Assembly: GCF_009905375.1 (NCBI RefSeq) | Contig: NC_133649.1 | Coordinates: forward strand, 237,798,201-237,862,200 | DNA: 64,000 bases | Direction: 5' to 3' | Source of the DNA: Apium graveolens | Lineage: Eukaryota > Streptophyta > Magnoliopsida > Apiales > Apiaceae | In this document: positions 20,192-32,519 of the stretch, one piece after another | How positions within the stretch are numbered: position 1 is the stretch's first letter | Layout: each line of letters begins with the position of its first letter | Notes under the pieces: generated by a model | The model's database searches: none | The model's input: the letters and a program-made list of their open reading frames with translations, nothing else | Told to the model about the DNA's origin: nothing | Made by a program: the position numbers and the translations under genes

Positions 20192-21886
20192 CATAAGAGC
20201 CTCAAGTACATATTTACGCAGAAAGAGCTCAATATGCGCCAGAGGAGATGGTTAGAACTAATCAAGGACTATGATTGTGAGATTCTCTATCATCCACGGA
20301 AAGCCAATGTGGTGGCTGACGCCCTTAGTAGAAAGGAAAGACTTAGAATGATAATGACTTCGGAAGAATTGATAAAGGATTTTGAGAGAATGGAAATAGA
20401 AGTAAAGGTAACTGGAACCGGAACCGGAACTGAAAAGCTGTTTGAGATCTCGATGCAGCCAGAGTTATTGGAAAAGATTAGATTGTGCCAAGAGAAAGTA
20501 ATGAATGAAGGCAGAGAGTCAATGACTGGAGAAGAGATCCATACTGAGAGAGATGATAAAGGGATAATGAGGTACTCCTACCGGATTTGGGTTCCAAACA
20601 TTCAAAAGCTTAAAGACGAGATTTTGGATGAAAGCCATAGTTCAAGGTATTCCATTCACCCGGGAAGCACCAAGATGTATAGGGATTTGAAGGAGTGTTA
20701 CTGGTGGCCCAACATTAAGAGGGATGTAGTAGAATGGGTAAGCAAATGTTTGACTTGCCAAAGAGTAAAGGCAGAGTACCAGAGACCCAGTGGACTTTTA
20801 CGACCCCTGAAGATTCCCGAATGGAAATGGGAACAGATAGCCATGGATTTTGTTGTCGGTTTACCAAGGACGAAAGCCAACCATGATGCCATATGGGTGA
20901 TTATAGACCGACTGACAAAGTCAGCCCATTTCATTCCTATCAAAGAGAAATACACAGTCGATAGACTGGTGGACATTTACCTTAAGGAAATAGTGACGCG
21001 ACATGGAGTCCCAGTGTCCATTGTCTCAGATCGAGACCCTAGGTTCAACTCCAGATTTTGGAGGAGCTTTCAAGAATGTGCGGGGACCAAGTTAAATATG
21101 AGTACCGCTTACCATCCCCAGACGGATGGGCAGAGTAAAAGGACCATCCAGACACTAGAGGATATGTTGAGAGTCTGCACAATAGACTTTAAAGGAAGTT
21201 GGGATGATCACTTGCCGTTGATCGAGTTTTCTTATAACAATAGCTTTCATGCTAGCATCGAAATGCCGCCTTATGAGGCCCTGTACGGAAGAAGGTATCG
21301 GTCTCCCTTATACTGGGATGAAGTAGGAGAGCGGAAGATGCTCGGACCCGAGGTGGTCCAAAGGACCAAAGACATAGTGGATCTTATCAGAGGACGGCTG
21401 GTAGCAGCCCAAGACAGACAGAAGAAATATGCAGACCTAGCCCGGAAGGACAAGGAGTATGAAGTAGGGGACTTAGTACTACTAAAAGTATCCCCTTGGA
21501 AGGGATTAATGAGGTTCGGAAAGAAAGGGAAACTAAGCCCAAGATACATTGGACCTTTTGAGATACTAAGACGGATTGGGAAGTTGGCTTACGAGCTAGC
21601 CTTACCCCCGAACCTACAACAGGTTCATAATGTGTTCCATGTGTCAATGCTAAGGAAGTATCATCGGGATGCCAGGCACATAGTGGAGTACGAGCAGGTG
21701 GATATGCAACCAGATTTGACTTACGTGGAAAGACCAGTAAAGATTATGGATAAGAAGGAGCAAGTGCTTCGGAAAAAAGTAATCAAGTTAGTCAGAGTGC
21801 TATGGAAGAATCATAATATGGAAAAATCAACTTGGGAACTAGAGAGCGCAATGCTAGAAAAGTACCCCCATTTGTTTTCTATTTAA
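20192..21886 (+). pseudogene. gag-pol: Element B gag-pol, 3' part: RNase H end, integrase, chromodomain
   Basis: Continues the frame broken at 5615 ([20 protein letters not shown]). The apparent longer ORF from 20060 starts in A's LTR and is an artefact. Domains: RNase H end to about 20340; integrase zinc finger with His-His-Cys-Cys at about 20635-20760; catalytic core with MDFVVGLP near 20845, SDRDPRF near 21030 and, 35 residues after its first Asp, Lys (AAA 21137-21139) where the family has the third catalytic acid, Glu; GPF module near 21555 (YIGPFEIL); chromodomain from about 21720 to the end ([16 protein letters not shown]). No stop or frameshift in this part. Together with 2595-5615 it spans 1572 codons including the stop. 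The integrase is predicted inactive. Confidence 0.93.
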
Positions 21887-21906
21887 TTCCGGGACGGAAT
21901 CCTTTT

Positions 21907-21918
21907 AAGGAGGGGAGA
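21907..21918 (+). other. Element B polypurine tract
   Basis: AAGGAGGGGAGA just before the 3' LTR; primes plus-strand DNA in this family. Confidence 0.85.
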
Positions 21919-21919
21919 C

Positions 21920-24900
21920 AGTAATAACCCCAAAATTTTGAACTTTTTTTTGTAACCCTTATGAATAGTGTTTTTGCTGATATTGCTGAATAAGAAAACT
22001 TTTCATGCCACACTATGTAGGGGTTCTTTTATTGTTACACTATATGATAAATAAGTGTATGTAAAGATCGTCAGAATCCAAATTCGAACACTTTGATTTT
22101 TCCCAAAAATCCACCAGTTACCGAAAGAATTGAGTATAAGGTAACAGGATAAAAAGGATTTAAATTCAAGGATTATAAGAGGGGATCATAAGAGGAATAT
22201 AATGTATTGAGAAAGGTTAAGGAAACCCAAGTAATAAGATCCCGGGTATGATCCCTCAAACGATAAACGAAAATGAAAGTTAAGTGAACCGTATAACAGA
22301 TCAGCGGTCATTAGCCAAGTAATTAGAAGCTAATCAAAGAGGTTAGTGAGGATGATGTCATCAAACCAATAAGAAGAGGACAAGTGTGGGAGGATGACAT
22401 AACATGATGACCTAAGCATGACCAAAGGGAAGTGTGTTGTTGGTTGATTAAGAACCACACAAAATTCACCATGGTTAAAAGTAATAAATCAAAACAAAAG
22501 CAAGCAACCAAGCAAAACAAATCACAAAATCACAAAAACACAAAGTTGACTTCATTTTCTTCAAGAAAGCTCTCGGCTTTTCTCTTTTTTTTCATGAAGG
22601 AAAATCCAAAATCCAAGATCCAAGCCTTGTTCATTAGTGAGGTAATTATCTAATACTCCTTATGCATAGATATAGCTATCCTATAAGCTTGAGCTTCAAA
22701 TTCATTCACAACCTCTTCCTAAAAATCATGGAAGAAGAGGGTGAATAGTGTTTTTCAAGAACTTAAATTTTTGTTCTTGAGTTTTTGTTTAGATTAAGCT
22801 TGGATAAGGACTTTCAAGGGTGATTCCAAGCTAATTAGTTACTCCTACTCACAAGGAAGGTATAATCTCTTAACCTAGCTTTGTTATTGAATGATAAGAG
22901 CTTAGCATGAGTATTATAGTTCATAAGAGGCTTGATTGTTGTGTATGTAGAGATTAGTTGGTTTTGTGATGTTTTTGGAGTTGTAAATCTTGGTTATTAG
23001 TTAAAGAACTTAAGAATAGTTTTAGTTCATGTTTGAGATTAATATAAATTGGAAAAACTTGAGGTGTTGGGGCTGTTGTAGTGAGGTATGGGTGGAGTTT
23101 GGTTGTATGGTTGAATTGTGGTTGGTTTGTGGTTGATTTGAAGTAGACTAAAAATTGGTAATCGCGTAAACATAGCCGTCGTAATGTCCAATTTACTTTA
23201 GACTGTTTTTGATCTTAACATCAGGACCCGAGAACTCATCGTTAGGTTTTCACCATTTCCATGATTAGATATCTCATGTTACGAGCTTCGTTTTGATATG
23301 TGGTTCGTTTGAATCTGATATACGGTTTAGGAGAAACGACCATTTTAAGTAACGTCATTTCACGAACGAACCATTACCCCTCGCCTAACTTTGATACATA
23401 GGTTAAAGACCGTAAAAGACTAATTGGAGTATGAAACAATTATGTGAAGTGTATTATGAAGTTGGTAAGGCACTCGCGAAATAATCGCCTTAAAACCCTT
23501 AATGGTTAATTTATTAAAAATAGTGGAGCCGAGGGTACTCGAGCGACTTAAGTGAATCGTTAAACGCAAAAGCGAACGTTAGGGTCTAATTGGTTAAAGT
23601 ATGGATTCATAGGCGACTTTGGTTTAATTCCAACTTATATGTTGTTTATAGGTTACCAGACTCGTCCCAATCCATTTATCACCCCCAGTCACTCAGGCAA
23701 GTTTTCTACCCGTTATACTGTTGTTGTGATGTATACATATGTATATGCATTATCTTGTGATAGATGCATGATGGTTAATTAGCAAATCTTGCGATATATT
23801 GGAGCATGTGATATGGTATATATGCATGTCTGTTTCGTAATCTTGATATCTATCTGTTGATTCCAATGCTTATAGTTGCATAATACCTATGCTAGAGATA
23901 AGCAGTAATTGCGTATACCCTTAGTATAGGGGACCCAAAGGTGAACATTTTCTAAAACCGGGAGTCGATGTTCCCGAGTATATTATATATAATTATATAT
24001 ATATAGATATAGTTTTCAAAACTATGAATCGAATAAGGTTTATTTGATAACTTTATTTTATTAATGAATATTATTTTGAATATTCATTCGAAGGCTTATG
24101 ACTCCGTTTATTTTATTAATGAATATTATTTTGAATATCCATTCGAGGGCTTATGACTCCGTTTATTTTATTAATAAATATTATTTCGAATATTCATTCA
24201 AGGACTTATCACTCCGATTATTTATTAATTAATATTCTTTACTTTATTAAAGAATAATGTGTCGATAATCAAACTCACTTTTGATTATTCAAATAAAGAT
24301 ATTACTTTCGTATAAGTATATCTTTGGTTATTTAATATTCATTTCAAGTATAAGTTTTACAACTTCTACTTCAATTATTTTTATAAAGATTATTATTTAT
24401 GGGAATATTATTTAAATAATAATATTCAGATATTTTATATTATATTGGGACTGATTTATTTTATTAAATCGGCATCACTCCAAACATTCTTAAAATTGTT
24501 TTCGAGTCTTCAAAATGATTTTAAAAGTTAGGGCGGATCCCAAAACTCATTTTTTTTATATTTAAGATCCTCCTTTCGAAGGGGATTTAATTACTCGCTC
24601 AAAACCTGAGGGATCCGGCTATGTGGTGTGTTTTATATTCGCAACAAGGTTGCTATTTTGATAAAAGTGTTTTTGATTACTTACCCAACACTCGAGAAGT
24701 AAAATTCTTGGAACAAGTTAATCCATTAACAGGCATCGCCTGGGAAATATCGACGAGTTTTTCTTTCCAACTAGATACGACTTTTTGGTGGAGCCGTATC
24801 AACAAGTTTCTACTTGGGGAAAGGGGGGACGAGCTTTACGTTTCAAAGTCATGGATTTCATCTGAACTAGGAGTGGCGTGAGTGGTCGAGTGGCGCCAGC

Positions 24901-25909
24901 CCAGCCTTATTATATTGGCCCAAATGGCCTGGAAGTTCCGCTAAGACGGTCCATTCCTTAGGAGTCCAGTGTTCGGTTGACAAGTAAATCCGACAGGTTC
25001 TCCTCTACATGTAGAAAATGGTGGGGTTGTACTACTGCGACTGATCATCGTAAGTGGTCTTCCTGGCGCGACAAACTCCTGTAATGAGTTTATCATCCAG
25101 TTGGATATTTCTGCAACACTACCCGAAGCATTTCGATCGAAAGGCTACGAAGGTGTTTCCATTGAATGAAGTATCTCACAACTTAATTTCCTTTAAAAAT
25201 TAATTCAAAGATTGAATCTATTCAAGTCTTAACTTGTGGTCTCATCTATGGGACGAACTTTTGAAACTTATTATACTTTGAACAGTGGTAGTGCAAGTAG
25301 ATTTCTAAAAATGGTATAAGTATAGTGAAGTAATTGGTAAATTCATCTTCCTTTAAGCTTATATCCAGTAAGTAATTACCTTACACTTGATAAAGGATTC
25401 TAGTAAGTTATCCATTTAGATATTTGCATTATTGTTTACACTATATATTATCTTGTGAGCTGTAATGCTCACTGTTGCTTCATTTCTTCATCACACAACA
25501 ACAGTTAGGAAAGATGGCCAGACTCAAGCAGACCCAGCGCAAGCGCGTGGGAAGCGTCCCGCGTCTTCCCGTTGATGTTGTAGCTGCTATAGCTGTAGAG
25601 GTAGATCTATTGGTAGATCAGGCATTCTACTTTTGGGAACCAAATATTGTATAATTATAACGTGTGGCAGATAATGGCAATTAACTGTAAACTTATCAAG
25701 TAATCATTTTGGGTTGTAATAACTTTTAAATTATGGATTCAAAGACTTGTACTTATTTCAATTTCATCTCTGAGACTATAACGGGTTGTGGTGTGTGTTA
25801 GTGTGGGGTCACAGCATGAGGTTATTTATTATTAATTAAGTGAAGTGATATTGTGGAAAGAAAGACCGTGACGACCCGGATCCCCGACCCCGGATCTGGG
25901 GGTGTTACA
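21920..25909 (+). repeat. Element B 3' LTR (3990 bp)
   Basis: Starts AGTAATAACCCC where TGTAATAACCCC is expected, so the terminal T is mutated; ends GGTGTTACA. The U3 motif TGATGTCATCA lies near 22355 and a pyrimidine-rich start region near 22570. A donor-like GTGAG/GTAATT is at 22641/22642. 55-bp-type repeats lie at about 24045-24210, and the leader exon ATG at 25514. It lacks the 43-bp segment found at 531-573 in the 5' copy. The 86-codon frame at 24621-24881 is also partly open in the 5' LTR but I do not recognise it. Confidence 0.93.
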
Positions 25910-27937
25910 GTCAGCTTGTTGAGCTCCCTATAGTCGATACACAGTCTCATGCTTCCATCTTTCTTCTTGACAAATAATACCGGTGTGCCCCACGGGGACA
26001 CACTGGGTCTGATTACTCCTTTCTCTAATAGCTCTTGTAATTGCTTCGCTAACTCTTTCATCTCAACGGGCGCCATTCTATACGGGGCCTTGGATACTGG
26101 TTCTGTTCCAGGTGCTAAGTCGATCGCAAATTCAATTTCTCTATCTGGAGGAAGTCCTGGTAATTCGTCGGGAAACACGTCTGAAAATTCATTCACTACT
26201 GGAATATCTTCAAGTTTTGCTGGCTCCTGACTCTTGTCAATGACGTATGCTAAAAAATGCTCGCATCCTTGCCGTAATAACTTCTTAGCTTGAATCATTG
26301 TTAAAAACTTCTTTACTTGCTTCTCGCCCTTGAACGTTACTATCCTTTCGTCTGGCGTTTTCACCATTACTTTCTTATTTCGACAATCTATCTGGGCATC
26401 ATGCTTAGATAACCAATCCATCCCTAATATAATGTCAAATTCTCCTAACTTAAATGGTATCAAATCTACATAAAACTTACTACCAGAAATCTCAACCTCA
26501 CAATTCCCACAAACTTGATTCACAGTTACATGTTCTTGATTTGCTAATTCCACAGTCATTATTTCATTTAAACACTCAACTGGACAATTTAACTTACTAA
26601 CAAAATCTTGTGAAACAAACGATCGAGTTGCTCCCGAATCTATTAATACTTTGGCACATAAAGAATTCACAGTAAGCGTACCTACCACGACATCCGTATC
26701 CTGGATCGCATCCTTCACAGACATGTCAAATACTCTAGCCCTTGGAGTCTCATTCACTATTAGAGTAGATCCCATAATCCTCAATGCATTACTGACTGGG
26801 GCTGATGTCTTGTAATCCCTGGCCATATATCCTGGCTTCCCATATTTAAAGCACGTAAATCCGATGGCTGGAACCTTTATTGCTGGATTCCGGATAGGCT
26901 GATCCTTATTTGTTGGCTCCCTTGCTGGCTGATTTCGGCTCTCCCTCGAATAGTGCCCTTTCTGGTTGCATTTGAAACGTACCACATTCAACTTATTACA
27001 AACTCCCCCATGCTTCTTCCCACATATTTGACAATCCGGAAAAGTTAGTCTCAACTGATTCGGCTGATTCGTATTAACTGGACGGTTGCTCTGGCCTCCG
27101 TCTTCTTCATTCTGTCTCCTGAAATTAAAATCTCCCTAGCTGGAACTTGCCCTTCTTAAAGTTTGGAAACTTCCCTGGTTGTGACTGACCCTCAACCTTC
27201 CTTTTCTTGCTCTCTTTCTCCTTCTGTGACATCTCACTCTCTGTTTCCGCAATCATAGCCTTCTGTACAACTCCTGCATAGGTCTCCAATTCAAAAATAG
27301 CTACCTTCCCTCTGATCCATGGCTTCAAGCCTTGTTGGAATCTCTTAGCTTTCTTCCTATCAGTATCAACATACGACGGCACATACCTTGACAATTCTTC
27401 AAATTTACTCTCATAATCTGCCACCGACATAGTTCCTTGCTTCAATTCTAAAAACTTCAGCTCCATCTAATCTTAAACAAACTGAGGAAAATACTTTTCT
27501 AAAAACAATTCCTTAAACCTTTCCCAAGTAATAATATCTGTACCTTCCAATGTTTTCCCCATCTCCCACCAGTAGGTGGCCTCATTCTTCAAATAGTAAC
27601 TTGCAAACTCAACTTTCTGCTCCTCTTTCACTTTTACCAAGGCGAATGCCTTCTCTATTTCCTTTAACCACACATTTGCTTCAATTGGTTCTAAGGAACC
27701 CTTGAATTCCGGTGGGTTTACTGCCTGAAAAGTTTTGAAAGTTACCTGGGGATTGGTCTGTCTTTGTTGTTGTTGTTGTGCCAGGTGAACTGTTTGTTGG
27801 GCAAAGATTTGAAGAATTTGGGCTATTGCTGGGTCCATGGGTCCTGGGTTCACATTTGGATTTGTATTATCTTGGTTGTTATTGTTATTGGTTTCTTCAT
27901 TCTGGGTATTGGTCCGGGTATTTCTTCTGGGAGGCAT
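25910..27937 (-). pseudogene. gag-pol: Element C gag-pol, 5' part (Gag, protease, start of RT)
   Basis: Starts at ATG 27937 (M-P-P-R-R), three bases after the acceptor-like TTTACAG. Gag core with YWWEMGK, then two stops (TAA 27475-27473, TAG 27469-27467), more Gag (RFQQGLKPW) and a frame change near 27125. Zinc-knuckle region at about 27030-26820: [14 protein letters not shown] is kept, but later Cys positions are Arg, Ser and Tyr. Protease has D-S-G-A-T-R-S-F intact at about 26630 and LGMDWL. RT start runs to [10 protein letters not shown], where B interrupts at 25910. An upstream in-frame ATG at 27979 exists but related elements begin at the M-P-P-R site. Non-functional. Confidence 0.88.
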
Positions 27938-28377
27938 TTTCTGTAAAGAATCAAACAACTTATTCAGCTTTTGAATCAAATCTTTGCATAAAAGAAAAGT
28001 TTTGTAAAATAGAGGTATCTCTTTTTGAAAATAGATGTAACTAAGTAAATTGCATGCTTCTTTACAGAATATAAACAGTTCTGGAAAACAGGGTACATGT
28101 GGTGCAATAAATAATGTAAAGTAAAACAGGTGCGATAAAGTAAATGACAGTGCTGGAAAAGGAAATGTACTGATATATATAGATCAAAAGTTTTAGGTGG
28201 TACAAGCGTAAGGATGCTTTGAAAGTAAACGCAAAAGGGTAAAATAACCTACTCACCAGTTAGCATAGCTAATCTATAAATACAACTCAAAAGTCTACTG
28301 ATACACACTACACACTACTGTACATACTACATAACCATAACAACACTGCTCAGCATCTCCATCTCTAAATCTCTGTC
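27938..28377 (-). other. Spacer between accessory ORF and gag of C
   Basis: No coding potential seen on either strand. On the minus strand it ends in TTGATTCTTTACAG (AG at 27942-27941), an acceptor-like site right before gag. Confidence 0.5.
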
Positions 28378-28899
28378 TCATGGCAAGTCTGGACCTCCAA
28401 TCTCCTCAAGCTCCTCTAGAACCCACTTAGTCCACTCCACTAGGAAGTCAGGAGTGATGTCCTCATGTGTAGCCTCAGCAATCCTCACAGCAGCTGCTCT
28501 ACGAAATGCCTGGAGCCTCTCCCTAAGTCGCCTCTCACCACTCCCCATCTCTCTGGTACGTATGATATGCAATAACTCCTGGATCTGACCCTGTAGGAAT
28601 CGCTGCTCCATAAGGCAAGCCTCAAATTGATGATATGGGACAGGATAGGAAGAGAACTGGAAAGGTACTCCTGTGACTGAATGACTAGTAAAGCCTGAAT
28701 CAGCAGGTGGGGGTCCTCTTACAGGTGGCCTCATGCCTGGGGGTGGAATAGCCTGCAGTGGTACGGGCTGCAACACAGGTGGAGGTAGTATAGCCAACAC
28801 TGGTGGAACAACAGGACGTGGATCCAAAAACGGCACTCCAACTGAAGGCTCTGAATGATCAGCTGATACGGGAATAAAAGAGTCGGCCATCGCTGCTAT
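28378..28899 (-). CDS. Element C accessory ORF between PBS and gag (intact)
   Basis: ATG at 28890, 170 residues, uninterrupted. The frame is also open through three codons back to an acceptor-like ATTTCAG (AG at 28901-28900). The first ~75 residues are proline-rich (PVVPPVLAILPPPVLQPVP). The rest is Glu/Arg-rich and probably helical (RRLRERLQAFRRAAAVR, WVLEELEEIG), perhaps coiled coil. I see no similarity to a known enzyme or to Gag. Same position and general plan as in F. An intact frame in an element whose gag-pol has stops is notable, though the ORF is shorter and could survive by chance. Function unknown. Confidence 0.7.
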   Translation of the reverse strand: MAAMADSFIPVSADHSEPSVGVPFLDPRPVVPPVLAILPPPVLQPVPLQAIPPPGMRPPVRGPPPADSGFTSHSVTGVPFQFSSYPVPYHQFEACLMEQRFLQGQIQELLHIIRTREMGSGERRLRERLQAFRRAAAVRIAEATHEDITPDFLVEWTKWVLEELEEIGGPDLP

Positions 28900-29072
28900 C
28901 TGAAATTATATCGCAATATAAGAATCTCGAACCACGACGCGAATTATACTACTACTGGTTATACCGTAACACTCAACCTCTCGACGTTCTATCATTCTAT
29001 TCCTTACTTCTAATCCTAACCCTCTACCCCTTCCCGTCAACCTAGGCTTGTGTCAGTGACTTATAACCTGTA

Positions 29073-29084
29073 GCTCTGATACCA
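29073..29084 (-). other. Element C primer-binding site (tRNA-iMet)
   Basis: GCTCTGATACCA on the plus strand, i.e. TGGTATCAGAGC on the element strand, four bases from the LTR. Confidence 0.93.
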
Positions 29085-29372
29085 AACCTGTGGCGCCCTC
29101 CAAACCCCGGTCAGAAGTTTGGGGTCCACACACACACTTTATTTATAACCTGCTTATAACAATATTAAAGATAATAATAATATGCAGTGACCCTATTTAA
29201 CAACTACCACGGACCGCAACAGGTTAAAGTATGCACACAAGCCAAACACACTAATATATTACAAACCGATCAAATCCCAATCAATCAAACTCAAACTGAG
29301 TATTAAACTTTATTACAACTTTTACAAACTTAAAGTATCCCAAAAGAAGTCTACTAGCTCAGCTTCCTCAAC

Positions 29373-29432
29373 CTGAACCCCTAGCTCTCGCGCTGGACTG
29401 GGGATCCTCGTTACCAACTGGTTCCTTTTTAA
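29373..29432 (-). other. Putative LTR leader exon of C, without ATG
   Basis: On the minus strand, a pyrimidine-rich TTATATTCTTTCCAG (AG at 29434-29433) precedes 60 bases that end in CAG followed by GTTGAG. One frame is open for all 20 codons (contains KRNQLVTRIP) and ends in phase 0. The accessory ORF acceptor at 28900 is in the same phase. There is no ATG, unlike A, B, F and G, so either the start has been lost or translation begins elsewhere. Confidence 0.35.
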
Positions 29433-30715
29433 CTGGAAAGAATATAAACAACATCGCACAAATGAGCTAACTAGCTCAGCAAGTCTTAATGACAAAACTG
29501 AGAATAATGATCATCAAGTGTATATGGTTATGATATCAAATGAACAAGGAATTATGATTTAGAATTGGATATTATACTTTTAATTTAAAAACCAAGGTTA
29601 GGTTGCTGATCAGTCACGCACTAACCCCGAGCAAGGCACACAGCATTGCTCTAACTACTGGATCCAAGGCACACATTGGCCTAACTTGACCATTATATGG
29701 TCTGACCATGAATCTGGTCCATAATTTTATAAAAAAAACAATCCAATTCTAACATATTAACATAATAAGCAATAATAAACAATAACCAGAATCATTAACA
29801 ACAATGAGTGTTTAACAATGAAAGGGTTTCAATCCTTGTAAGGATCGATAAGGTAATTTAAAAGCTTGGATGCTGGGTAATGAAAGAATTGGATAACAAA
29901 GGAATTCAACATTTCAGGGTTTCAAAGATTTGGGCTTTCAAAGCATAGGATGCAATGGTTGAGTATACAAGTAATTCAGTTCAGTGTTTGGGATTTTGTT
30001 TGCATGTATTTGTGGAGTAGTATCGTATACTTGGGGTTTGTGTTTGGGTATACAACAATCAATGGTCTAGAAAGAATAAGGTTCATGGCTCAAGAACAAT
30101 AACTGGAATCAGGGTTTGGATTTCAGTGCTTCAAAGCACTTGCAATATCAACAAGACTATCAAGTACTACAATATCTCGAGAAAGTTCAGAACACTTGCC
30201 TGGTATTAGCTTACTACACTGCACTCACTTCCAATCACAATCGTCTTACTCCTCAATTACCTGTTTCCCTTTCCTACGCCTTGCCTCTTCTGCTTACATA
30301 TCATAAGCATCTATCAATCATCACTCATAGGATTCTGTTTAACACATACTTCTATCTACCCTTCGTTTTACCCAAATTCGATTAACGGATTGAAAGTTAT
30401 GTAATAACCAAGTAAACACCGAATATATAGACCGATAGTCAATCAACAAGTCACATATAACACATAATACATCACGTAATTAATGATATGTCATTTATAA
30501 AGAAGTCTCAAGTCATAAATAGGCTTTCTGGTATTTAAAATGATTTTTAAAACATTTTTCGGAATTAAAACGGGTCGTTGGATCAATTTCGGGTTAATAA
30601 ACAGGGTTCGGTTGGCCAATGGCTCCGAAACAATTTTATACTAATTATCGAGCCTTGTAAATAATTTAGAATAATATTTTAAAGTTCGAAACTATTTTTC
30701 GGAATTTTTAAATCA

Positions 30716-30870
30716 TTTTTAAATAATTAAATCTAATTAAATAATTAATTAAAATCAATTAATAATTAATTAAATCAATTAATCAATTAATTTTCGAATT
30801 AATTGACCAATTAATCAATTAAAAATAAACTGAAATTAATTAACTAATTAATTCAGATTTATTTTTCAAT
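30716..30870. repeat. AATTAATT-rich low-complexity tract
   Basis: Repeated AATTAATTAAT words with much internal self-complementarity; no gene. Confidence 0.85.
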
Positions 30871-32519
30871 TAAAAATAATTTTCGGAATTAAAATAATAA
30901 TTTTAGGAATTTTTAGAAATTAAAAACGAATTTTTTTATAATAAAAATAAATAGGAAATATGATTTTTGAGTATTTTTAAAACAGGAATCCAATTTTTGC
31001 AAAGTCTGGAAACCTGGGGAAGCAAACTTCATCGTTTTCAAAAGTACAGGGACCAAACTGTAATTTTGCAGTTCCAGTCGCCGGAAAAGTCGGGGGTGGC
31101 CGGAGAACTCACCTCCGGCATCCTCCAACCACCATCACCTCCAGAATTAAATTACAGATTACCAGGAACATATCCATGCAAACAAATCATTGTAATCATC
31201 CCTGTTCTGGCCGGAAATTGGCCAAGAACATCGCCGGTTTCCGGCGAACATCGGGAATTTTAAAAGCACAACTCCCTACGATTCAAGCATCCTCTGTTAA
31301 CGAGCTATATATCAATCGATTGCAAATTTCATAAGGAACACAACCCACTATAAATCAACAGTTAATAACCCCTGAATCAAAAACCCCCAAATTTCAATTG
31401 AAAACATTCATACGGGTTATAAACCCTAATTTTGAAATTCGAAAATTAAACCCACTTTTGAGCATGTTATTGAACTCCAAATCAGACGTATGACATATGA
31501 AAATCATCAGGAAAACAAGCTCTACAACATGCAATCATCAAATCATACAAACAATCATCCGAACAAAAATTCATATTTTTAATAAAATAAATTCAAAAAT
31601 AAATAAATTTCTAGAAAATAAACCTTTGATTCTGCAGGTATATGGATTACAGATTCTGATAGAGCTTTTCAAGACCTTCAAATCCAGTACTCGAGCTTTT
31701 CAAACAAAGATCAATAACACCTTCAAAAGTTGATTTGATTCTTGGAACAGTTTATGAATATATGATTTTTCTCTGTAAAATTATATATTTATCTGTCTGC
31801 AAATGATTTTGATACGAAATAAAATACGGTAGAAGGCTATTTATATTTATAGAAAATTAGTATCCCGTTGGATCAAAACGGTACATTTATTTATAAAAAC
31901 TGATCCAAACGGTATCGGTTTTCGGGATAATTATCCAAACCAGTACAATTTGTACTGCGGTCTTGGTCTCAGCGCCTGATTACATGTACTACGAAGTGAT
32001 AATTGGGATAGTTTAATAAAAAGCTCCCGTTTATCGAAAATACGGGTTTTATTGATTTACCGAAATGAATATTATATTGAAAATGTTGTGCCGGGACCCG
32101 TACAGAACAAACCGTACGCCGGATCGAAAAAGTCGAAACATGGAATATGCTCGGAATATTATAATTAGGTTAGGAAGGAGTTCTCGGAAGAGTTTCGGGT
32201 TCCAAAAACGTAACAACGGGTGACGTCGGTTGGTTCCCGTTTTTATAAAATAGATTTTAAATACCCGGAAAAAGATTTTATAAATTTCATATGATTCTTA
32301 TAAATTCATAAATCATCATAAAAATAATTAGGAAGATATGACAATTATCTATATTTTATTTTGGACATATAAAAATTAAAATACTGAATTAATATTATTT
32401 TTAAATATCCAAGTACAGATAACACTTAACAATTAACTCACAGAATAGATACTGAACACACATAATAATTATTTAATAGCAAAAATAATTACACGATATA
32501 TCCCGGATATTACACACAG

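Larger units (their letters stand above)
1..25909 (+). mobile_element. Element B: Tekay/Del-type chromovirus, interrupted by element A
   Basis: Ty3/gypsy LTR retrotransposon whose 5' LTR is cut by the left edge of the window (about 2.7 kb of it is missing, judged from the 3' copy). Order on the plus strand: 5' LTR, tRNA-iMet primer-binding site, accessory ORF, gag-pol, polypurine tract, 3' LTR. Element A interrupts RNase H at 5616-20186. B itself is inserted antisense in the reverse transcriptase of element C: the base after its 3' LTR resumes C coding sequence at 25910. The 5-bp flank on the right is GTCAG; the matching left copy is outside the window. The gag-pol order with a C-terminal chromodomain identifies a chromovirus, and the reverse transcriptase and integrase motifs fit Tekay/Del best. 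Confidence 0.9.
25910..32514 (-). mobile_element. Element C: Tekay/Del-type chromovirus, 5' half
   Basis: Minus-strand element. Reading right to left: 5' LTR 32514-29089, primer-binding site, accessory ORF, gag and the start of pol, cut by element B at 25909. The rest, including its 3' LTR, lies beyond the left window edge. It is inserted in the downstream ORF of the copia element D at 32514/32515. The right flank is CACAG; the other duplication copy is not visible. The LTR is a different family from A, B and G but has the same style of 3' end. Confidence 0.88.
29089..32514 (-). repeat. Element C 5' LTR (3426 bp)
   Basis: On the plus strand it begins TGTGGCGCCCTCC and ends CCGGATATTACA, so on the element strand it starts TGTAATATCCGG and ends GGGCGCCACA. 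It holds a GC-richer leader segment (31070-31250) with a strong donor-like GAG/GTGAGT (boundary 31113/31112). An AT-rich tract lies at 30716-30870, and a short exon analogue at 29432-29373. Small ORFs at 30116-30385, 30967-31263 and 31497-31733 look like chance frames. Confidence 0.88.

Noticed and set aside
24621..24881. 86-codon ORF in the B LTR, also partly open at 18-260, as a possible second LTR gene
   Set aside because: Similarity between the two is explained by LTR identity; no equivalent frame in A, G or F, and no splice signals or recognisable motif.
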